From Carposina sasakii (taxonomy: Eukaryota; Arthropoda; Insecta; Lepidoptera; Carposinidae), in contig CP053160.1 of the NCBI GenBank assembly GCA_014607495.2, positions 1,922,001 through 1,986,000 on the forward strand: DNA of 64,000 bases, read 5' to 3'. Position numbers and translations under genes: made by a program. Each line of letters starts with the position of its first letter. Position 1 is the first letter of the stretch. The notes beneath the pieces were generated by a model. It was not told where the DNA came from, searched no databases, and saw only the letters and a program-made list of their open reading frames with translations. This document shows, one piece after another, positions 56,337 to 64,000 of the stretch.

Positions 56337-56775
56337 GATCATTTTGACTATCTAGTGTGTATCTTTTGCCCAAATTAGTTTGGTTGTGTTACATACAACA
56401 TTTGTATGAAATCAATACAATTTAACAGGTAAGTAGTATATTTTTACATGAAATACCATTTACGTGTATAAACATAAAATAGAATCACAAAATAAATTAT
56501 CAATTTGCAAGAAATTATACAATATATTTATTATTAAATCAGTTCGTATGTAGATGACGCTATATGTATAATAATAAATAGATGGAATTGTTAACTATAC
56601 ATACACATAATATATAGGTATTTATGAGGGAAATGAAGAAAGTATAATACATAGTTCTGAATTATCCTGTAAGATTCTTTTTCAAGACAATAATTTACAG
56701 TAAAATATGTTCAGCCCCCTGTCCGGTAGAAAACAATAGATATATTTTATGGGACAAAACATTATGCGCGTAATA

Positions 56776-57150
56776 TACAGGGTGTTTTTTCGTTGCCACC
56801 CTTAACGAAGAGTACGTATTCTGTACATCAAATAAAGCAAGTTTATGCCAAAAAAAAAATGCTGGGAAATAAAGTAAATTTTTTTGATTTTTTTTTTATT
56901 TCTTGATCGAGCGAAATTTATAGTGTCCCGTGTTTATGCTAGTTTTTTCATAGACAGATATTAATTATTTCTCGTGAAAAAATCTTGCTTCGGGCGTCTA
57001 TTTGCAGAAAAACGCAGTCTACTCAACTTTGGACCCTAACATCTTGGGAACCAGACACTTCCCAGGTATGCTTCCTCGGAGAAAACTGATCGTGATGATG
57101 AGGAGATTCCATAGTTTTCGGGAACGTTGACGACCAAGAATCATCCTGTA
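56776..57150. mobile_element. Hairpin MITE, family D
   Basis: TACAGGGTGTTTTTTCGTTG to CAAGAATCATCCTGTA, TA-flanked. CATCAAATAAAGCAAGTTTA and GAAATTTATAGTGTCC are shared with the partial copy at 3715-3880. No ORF. Confidence 0.65.
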
Positions 57151-57239
57151 TATTATGCACTGAATAATACAGTAAAGCAGCAATGCAAAATCATATGCTA
57201 AAAGCCATCATACTTGCATATTACTTCGATGAACATATT

Positions 57240-57395
57240 GTGCTGATGCGGGGCTTCACTAGCATACATAAGCTGCAAACCCTTCCATGCATGTCGTAGG
57301 AGTCAGTCGGTCAGGCGATAAGCTAGAAACTTGTCACTGACCATTAACATAATCCCTGCTAAGCTAAACGTGGCCCTTACGATCTCTCAGGCTTA
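57240..57395 (+). repeat. Family S repeat, copy 5
   Basis: TGCTGATGCGGGGCTTCACT, CCCTTCCATGCATGTCGTAG, GCGATAAGCTAGAAACTTGT, CTGCTAAGCTAAACGTGG. Best preserved 5' part of the family in this window. Confidence 0.6.
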
Positions 57396-57868
57396 TTTAC
57401 TAACTTGCTAAACGTCAAAAGACGACTACGCGACCGATTCCAAGAAACCCTATTCTGTAATCAAGCAGTATGGTGCACTGACTTTTTAATCTAGTAGGAT
57501 AATACCAAATGTCAATTTTGACAGCGACTATCCAGCGATTGCGACCGGTTGCAAGTTACAAAATCAGCTTGATCACAGAGCCTTGTCTATGTATAATGTA
57601 TGCATTAACATGTATCAAATAAACATTCCCATGTGTCATGTGGGTCAGAACCGCGCTTCATTTTGTAAAATATTTCGTGCCTTTCATAAATCTCCACAAG
57701 CAGCCTGGTGTAATTCAGAACTGTATGTGCCTGATATTGATTGTATAAAATGCATACTTATCGACTATAGTAGCTAGTATCTACGCCATTGATATGTAAG
57801 TATTTATCTAGTATTCATAAGATGTCGCTTTATGATACAGTAGTAGAGGATCAAACTGGTTTCGCCTA

Positions 57869-58206
57869 TACAGGGTGTATCAAAAGGGTTAAGAAAAAAT
57901 GCAAATGAAAATAGCCCATTATGAGAAATCTATCACAAATATATATTTTTTTAAATTCGAGACTCGAAACCCCATATTTGTTTTTCTAAATAGTATGGAG
58001 AATCCCTGAACAGCTCAGGAATATTTAATTGTATCAGGCGTTACTATTCTGAGCCCTACCTACACCCTTCGCCTACCCTCGGATCTGCCGACCATTGAAA
58101 TTGAGAGCTCAGGAATGTTCATACAATTTTTAGAGTCTCAAATTTTGTGGATAGGTTTTCTTTAGTGGGCTATTTCGCTTAACATACTCTTTTATTACAC
58201 CCTGTA
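57869..58206. mobile_element. Family A MITE, copy 4, with an internal family F insertion
   Basis: Ends TACAGGGTGTATCAAAAGGG and TTTTATTACACCCTGTA. At about 58021-58115 it is interrupted by ATTTAATTGTATCAGGCGTT..CCCTCGGATCTGCCGAC, a family F end. The host motif AGCTCAGGAAT occurs on both sides (about 58012 and 58108), consistent with a target duplication or repeated motif. Confidence 0.65.
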
Positions 58207-59926
58207 TAGAATTATATTATGTTTTGTCTCAATTTTCAATGTAAGTGAGAATGAAATCAAAGTATATATAAACCCTTAGGTGCAACAAATGCGTAAGTCT
58301 AGATTTTAATAAGTCGAAAATAAGCACACATGACATCTTAATCAAAAATAAGGCATGTGTGCTTATTCTGAGTTCAAATAAATTTAAATTTACACATTTG
58401 CTGTAATTAGGGCTTAGTCTCAGATTGATATGAAATTGTTATAACAAATCAAGTCGAATGCCCATTCGACTGTCATAAGTATATAATCTATTAATGTTCA
58501 AAGATTTCATCATATTCCTGTCCTTATCTCATTATTTTGGCGTCGGCGTCGGCGAATATATGGTTTCTCTCCAAACTCATATTGCCAATTATTTGTTTTA
58601 CGGCCGGCTGCCTGCGTGACGCCAACCCTCCTCGGGTGTATTTATATTGAAATATTTAAAGGCCATTTGTATTATTGATCTGAGACTAGATAATTTTCCA
58701 ATATATCTACCTACCTATATTTTCCAACAAAATATCACTTGAAAACGTAAAGCAATGACAAAAAGATATGTTATCGAAATGCTTCTATTGTTTCTAAATA
58801 TAAGTATAGAATAGAAATGGAAATAAAATCAGATAGATATTTTTTCATACAACACGGCTGGTATTCGTCTGACTATTAATGTACCTTCTCTTCAAAATGT
58901 ATGAATATTTATTGTAAAATCAAACTTATAACTTTTTTATTTGCACTACCTAATTTAGGCTACCATACATACATAAACCAGTGTTGTTTTAATCGTGAAA
59001 GCGAGATATCACTCCACTTCTTATAATGCCGTATCGTTTTGCACAATGGAAACAATCCTGTTTTAAGAGTTCGATATAAACCCCCAGAATCAACAAAAGT
59101 AGGATTTAATGGATATTATTGTGGCCAATACCAGCATAGATTATAATTTATTAGATCAAGTCGTTACATTATTAACTTGGCATTATAAAGCTTATGTGAG
59201 GCGATTATTACACTGCCACGCACCATGCAGCGTAGCTTGTGAATGCGTTTTCTAACGTTGCTTGTAAGTGTCTCCGTTTGTATAGAAAACACGCACAGTC
59301 CAACACACAGAAAATGCATCCACGCGCGTTCATGCAGATCACGCCTAGGTCCGCCGACTCGCAACATGCAGCGTGGTGCGTGGCAGTGTGTTTATCGCCT
59401 GACTTGCTATTTCATACATGTGATTTTTTATTCGAGAGTTACATTACTTTTAAGAAAAATTGTATACAAATCCTTGATCGAATAATACAGAAATACACGC
59501 AATAGATACGTCTTTCTAGTGTTTTTGGGGGGGAGGAGAGACATGGCTACGCGATATATAGACCTATTTATTTTTACATGACCTATGTAACTGAAACACA
59601 TTATGTACGGCGTATTCTGATTCCTACACACGTGTGCCAAACGTTTATTTTCTACTTACCGTGTATCAATCCGTTGGTTGTAATCTTTACAAGGGATCAA
59701 ATTTATACTTGTAGACATGTAGATGCTTCGATATCTTTATAATTTGTCACTTTATTAAAGTACTTCTAGTGATACCTACAACGAATACGAAATCAATTAA
59801 TCCCAAATATCGACAAGCAACAGCTAGGCTACAGTCCGTTTCATAGGATAACTCCTATGCCTTATTTCCGAACAAACATTTATTGTATACAGTGACACAG
59901 ATAGTAACTAGCGCTATCATCTAATT
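58207..59926. other. Spacer, no gene recognised
   Basis: AT-rich. A short hairpin (ATAAGCACACATG...CATGTGTGCTTAT) lies at about 58319-58366. The overlapping short ORFs on both strands at 59164-59505 share no family feature and look random. Confidence 0.35.
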
Positions 59927-60108
59927 CAGTGGTTCCCAGAGTGGTCCAGGTGGACCCCCAGGGGTACACAGGAGACTCGATGGGGGTCTACATTGGCGTG
60001 ATAAAATGAGGGTTCACAATTAATTTATATCTAGTGTAGGCCTGTAGGTGGTCCACCAGAACCAGTTAACTCTTAAAAGGGGTCTATGAGAAAAAATAAA
60101 GTTTGGGA
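59927..60108. mobile_element. Probable hAT-type MITE, short
   Basis: Begins CAGTGGTTCCCAGAGTGGTC and ends near AAATAAAGTTTGGGA, the start and end style of hAT MITEs. Flanks ATCTAATT and ATCTAACT match at 7 of 8 positions. The last few bases of the right TIR are missing or changed. Confidence 0.55.
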
Positions 60109-61140
60109 ATCTAACTAAAGGAACTATTTGGTGAAAAGCACTTAGTAGTAGTAGTTTTCTATTTTTGTTATGTCCGTTTATATAGATACAGATAAACTGA
60201 ATAAAAGTCAGGCTACATCTCCGTGGGGCACATGTAATTTGAGAACTTTTTTACTAGTGCATACCCATTTTTGAGGTTTTTTTTGTCTCCACTTATTATC
60301 ATCCATCCTAATTAATTATGTTGTATTTCGGCCTCCATTGTGTCGGGCACAGTAATTAACTCAGAAATAATTCTACTACAGATTAGGCTGTTTGGATTAA
60401 AAAATGCCCTTTGATAAAAAAAAAAGATTTTAGGAAAAATACCTTCATAATATAAGAGATTTGATATGGAACTATCCCCAAATTTTATGTAACTTCCTAC
60501 ATAATACGTCGTGTAAATTTAAAGTGTTATTGTTAAAACAGTTGAAATAATGTTTTAGGAAAGTAACTAAACAATATAATTGCTTGTATTAAAGCCTTTT
60601 GTAAAAGTGGTATTCATTGAATAACTATAAGTTACGACGTTACGACTCTGTTCTATGCTTATTTTCACACGAAGAGATGAGGAGTTCCATTTTTAACGCC
60701 GACGCAGGTGGAAACAGTAGAGTCCAGGTCAATAAGTGTATTGAGGTATCTGTCGTTCTCACACTCTGTTTGCTATTCCAGTTATTCTGTCTAAAAATAA
60801 GATAATGATAAATATTTAACCAAATAAAAGTAAGTTGTGTTACACAGCTACAAGAAAATAGGCCTGATGTCATTCAATAAATTAGAACTGTACTTAAGTA
60901 CTAACTAACTGTAGTTAATTGGCATGAAGTCTATTTTTCTAGAACTTCGATACGAAATTTATTTCATTAGGACCATTTTTTTAATGGTCAGATTGATTAT
61001 CTGAAGAATGCTGTCTCTATTTTGAAGAAATTTTAGAGAAAGACAGCATCATATTTAATTTTATCCTACGGATAGGTTATGTGACCATTGGAAAAGTTGA
61101 CCCTTAATAATATCACAAATTTTACAAAATATTAGTTCAC

Positions 61141-61350
61141 TATGGGTGCGCCCACCACCGGGTCCTACACCCTCCACTGACCCTCGGATCTGATAACTCA
61201 TAATTGCGAAAACAGGCACTTGCACTAACTACAATCGCCACGAGAAACCAGACCCGAGCACCTAGCATGCAAGACAATACATTGCACCATTCCGAAATCA
61301 AAAACTGTTTGAACTTCCGAATTGTAATGCCTAATACAATTTCATTTATA
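61141..61350 (+). repeat. Family F element, copy with one arm
   Basis: TGGGTGCGCCCACCACCGGG, CCCTCGGATCTG, CACGAGAAACCAGACCCGAG, CACCTAGCATGCAAGACAAT, then TTGAACTTCCGAATTGTAAT. The opposite arm is absent. Confidence 0.6.
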
Positions 61351-62550
61351 AAATATTAGTTTTCATTCGATGAAATAATCGCTTTGAGTATCTCAATGAG
61401 TAAATAAAACTATTTATCATGTTTTTATTGAGGCATTTTATAAGTATTGAAGCATCTATATTAGTTTTGGAAAGCATCCTGTATTCATATCTGCAACGCT
61501 AGTCAAGTGTTTTGTTACCTATATAACTGTTTATGTATTTTGTAACTTATATCATGTTAAGAATGTATTAAATCGGTACTGTCTTTGAAATCTAGATATG
61601 GTTTTCTTTATTCTTTATTGCACATACACAAAAAGAAATATGGCATACAACATTAAAGAAGAGATGCATGTACAATGGCAAGCTTATCTCTACCAGAGAT
61701 CTCTTCCAGCAAGCCAAGCAAGTAAAGAGAAATTGTTAACAACAGGGTAACATGTGCAATTAAACAAATTCTAAGAAACTACAAAACTACATTAAGAAAA
61801 AAAAGGAGAAAAACAAATGACAGCATATTCAAATAACGTTTTCATTGTTATATTTGTTTATTATGTAGGTTCCTATCGAGAACCCACTGGACTGGTTGAT
61901 AAGACTGGCGATACGGGCCGTAACAAGCATAACCATCAGTTTCACGATGGCAACTCAACGCTTAGCTTATCTATACATAAAAAGTAACATGTCTTGACTG
62001 ATTCATAAACGCCGAGACAAAACTACTGGAAGCTAGAACTATGGATTTCTTTTATGACGTATAGGTCCACTAAGGGATTTCCCAAAATTCCTGCAGGAAC
62101 GCGAAATAACGAGAATTGTAAAGTTTACGCGGACAGTCGGTCAGCAGTAAATCAACAGTTTGTTAGACGCGATGTTGTATCTTTTATATTATATTGAAAA
62201 TGAAAATAATCAAGTTATATGGTGGCGGATACTCAACTCTACAGAAAAGATATTGTGTTTTCATTTAGATTTTAGGTATCTATTTGTTAGCTAAGTCCTT
62301 TAGCCGCCTTTAATTTCGTGTACCTACCAACGTGGAAAAAGCCCACCATAAAAGTGATTTCATGAAACGGATTGTTTTGTTCCGATTAGTTGATACTTAT
62401 TCCAAAAAAAATCGGTGCGTTCAATACCCTCGTTAGAGAGTAAGTATATTCTTTGGTTCCACTGGTTCAAGTTCAATAAAATTTCGATATGTCAATTCAG
62501 TTGTCAGATGTCATCGATTTCAAAGTAAATTTAGTTTCAAACAAAAAATA
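61351..62550 (+). other. Upstream region of the alanine aminotransferase
   Basis: AT-rich. At about 61615-61730 there is a repeat piece (TTCTTTATTGCACATACAC, GCATGTACAATGGCAAGCTT) similar to one near 42978-43070. No promoter element I would defend. Any 5' UTR intron would lie here. Confidence 0.35.
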
Positions 62551-64000
62551 ATGAACGTAAAACCGATATTAAAATGTACTTTAAATAAATTGGACTGCCA
62601 CACTACGGTCACAAAAGCAATCACTGCTGATAATATCAATCCCAACATCTTAGGGCTCCAATACGCGGTGCGTGGGCCCATAGTCCAACGCGCTGGAGAA
62701 ATCGCTAATGAACTCGGTCGTGGAGTCCAAAAGCCATTCAAACGTGTTATCAACGCGAACATCGGTGACTCTCACGCCATGGGCCAGCCTCCTATCACCT
62801 ATGTAAGGCAGGTTATCGCTTGCGTCACTCTCCCCGAACTTATCGACAACGGTGACTATCCCGATGACGTCAAAATGAGGGCTACCGAGCTGCTCAACGC
62901 TTGCGGAGGATCTGTCGGTTCTTATACCTCATCACACGGCATAGATCTCATCAGGTATTATGTAGCTGATTATATTGAGCGACGCGACGGTCATCCGGCG
63001 TGGTGGCAGGACGTGTGTCTCACGGCTGGAGCTTCTGCAGCCGTAAAAAATGTGTTGCAGCTGTTCTGCAAGGATCTAGGTGGGAAACCATCAGGTGTCA
63101 TGATCCCTATTCCACAGTATCCATTGTATTCGGCCTCTCTTGCAGAGTACGGCCTCACTCAGGTAGGCTACTACCTAGACGAGGATAACAACTGGGCGCT
63201 GGAGACTGCAGAGTTAGAGCGAGCGATCGAGGAAGGACGCAAGGTGTCCAACGTCAGAGCCATCGTTATCATCAACCCAGGGAACCCTACCGGGCAGGTG
63301 CTGACTCGCGCCAACATCGAGGCTATCATCAGATTCGCGTGCAAAAACAAGCTCTTCATTTTCGCCGATGAGGTGTACCAGGACAATGTATATGCTGAAG
63401 GAAGCCAGTTTTTCTCTTTTAAGAAGGTGCTAGTGGAAATGGGCACGCCGTTCTCGCTGTTAGAACTGGTGTCTTTTATGTCAGTGTCGAAGGGTTATAT
63501 GGGGGAGTGCGGGCTGCGCGGGGGATGGATGGAACTGGTCAACATCGACGAGACAGTACAGACCAATCTTTACAAGGTCATATCGGCTATGCTTTGCCCT
63601 ACCGTGTTAGGGCAGATCGCTGTGGCTTGCTTAGCAAAACCTCCAGTAGAAGGCGAAGCCTCCTACGAACTGTGGGTGCAAGAGAAAGGCAACGTGATCG
63701 GATCTCTTGCCGAGCGCGCGAAAATGATCTCCGAATCGTTCAATCAGATGAAAGGATTCAAGTGCAATGAGGTGCAGGGTGCTATGTACGCGTTTCCTCG
63801 TATTGACTTGCCTTTGAAAGCGATAAATGCGGCGATGCAAGCTGGTTTGGCTCCCGATGCGTTCTACGCGTCCACACTCCTGGAAGAGACGGGTATCTGC
63901 GTGGTCCCTGGCAGCGGATTTGGACAGAAACCTGGCACGTTCCACTTTCGTACGACTATCCTGCCACAGCCAGAGCTATTACAAGAAATGCTTGAAATTT
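62551..64000 (+). CDS. Alanine aminotransferase, single exon, 3' end cut by window
   Basis: PLP enzyme converting alanine + 2-oxoglutarate to pyruvate + glutamate. Open from ATG 62551 to the window edge, 483 codons without an intron; family members are about 490-500 residues, so perhaps 10-20 residues are missing. Landmarks: LQYAVRGPIVQRAGEIANEL near the N-terminus, NIGDSHAMGQPPITYVRQV, IPIPQYPLYSASLAEYGLTQ, VIINPGNPTGQVLTR, FADEVYQDNVYAEGSQF (PLP ring and hydroxyl contacts), PLP-binding Lys314 in SVSKGYMGECGLRGGW, QGAMYAFPRIDLP, and TGICVVPGSGFGQKPGTFHF with the substrate-carboxylate Arg just after. The N-terminal 27 residues are family-unlike and contain Lys; a mitochondrial signal is possible but weak. 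No intron in 1.45 kb is unusual for this gene family and may mean a retrocopy under selection. Confidence 0.93.
   Translation, partial: MNVKPILKCTLNKLDCHTTVTKAITADNINPNILGLQYAVRGPIVQRAGEIANELGRGVQKPFKRVINANIGDSHAMGQPPITYVRQVIACVTLPELIDNGDYPDDVKMRATELLNACGGSVGSYTSSHGIDLIRYYVADYIERRDGHPAWWQDVCLTAGASAAVKNVLQLFCKDLGGKPSGVMIPIPQYPLYSASLAEYGLTQVGYYLDEDNNWALETAELERAIEEGRKVSNVRAIVIINPGNPTGQVLTRANIEAIIRFACKNKLFIFADEVYQDNVYAEGSQFFSFKKVLVEMGTPFSLLELVSFMSVSKGYMGECGLRGGWMELVNIDETVQTNLYKVISAMLCPTVLGQIAVACLAKPPVEGEASYELWVQEKGNVIGSLAERAKMISESFNQMKGFKCNEVQGAMYAFPRIDLPLKAINAAMQAGLAPDAFYASTLLEETGICVVPGSGFGQKPGTFHFRTTILPQPELLQEMLEI

Noticed and set aside
59164..59640. Cluster of 67-88-residue ORFs on both strands
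   Set aside because: Mutually overlapping, no conserved motif, no promoter or splice context.

Overview
The window is nuclear DNA of an insect, most likely a moth or butterfly. The genes have many exons with GT-AG introns, introns and spacers are AT-rich, and short dispersed repeats of kinds common in lepidopteran genomes fill the non-coding space, together with piggyBac, mariner and Tc1-related transposons. No species can be named from sequence alone.

Layout. 1-5880 (+): the last eleven coding exons of a class I myosin (Myo1C/Myo61F type), from the end of the motor through three IQ motifs and the TH1 tail. 5881-8047: the gap between two convergent genes, holding an 854-bp fold-back element whose arms pair over about 280 bp. 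8048-31620 (-): a complete Cdk12/Cdk13-type kinase gene with 17 coding exons, an RS-rich N-terminus and a full kinase domain. Its exon at 18932-19077 lacks one base, which breaks an otherwise continuous 1058-residue frame. 32409-36607: an older repeat split by a complete piggyBac-like transposon (32994-36498) that carries an intact two-exon transposase. 38170-54049 (+): a nine-exon gene for an 884-residue acidic, coiled-coil, Met/Pro-rich protein ending in a MYND zinc finger. I cannot name it. Its large sixth intron holds an intact mariner (DD34D) sitting inside the terminal repeat of an intact DD41D Tc1/mariner-type element with about 620-bp inverted repeats. Its last intron begins with a roughly 44-bp minisatellite made of repeated copies of the upstream exon end and its splice donor. 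54050-62550: repeat-rich spacer. 62551-64000 (+): a single-exon alanine aminotransferase that runs off the right edge.

The genes do not form a pathway: one is a cytoskeletal motor, one a transcription-elongation kinase, one a probable nuclear adaptor and one an amino-acid metabolic enzyme. What links the window is mobile DNA. Several otherwise unrelated hairpin elements share TA-flanked CAGGGTGT ends with the intact DD41D element, and other families (hAT-like, fold-back with tRNA-like cores, retroposon tails) recur several times. All exon boundaries were placed by eye using GT/AG signals, reading frame and protein-family expectation. Repeat limits are approximate unless a target-site duplication is stated.
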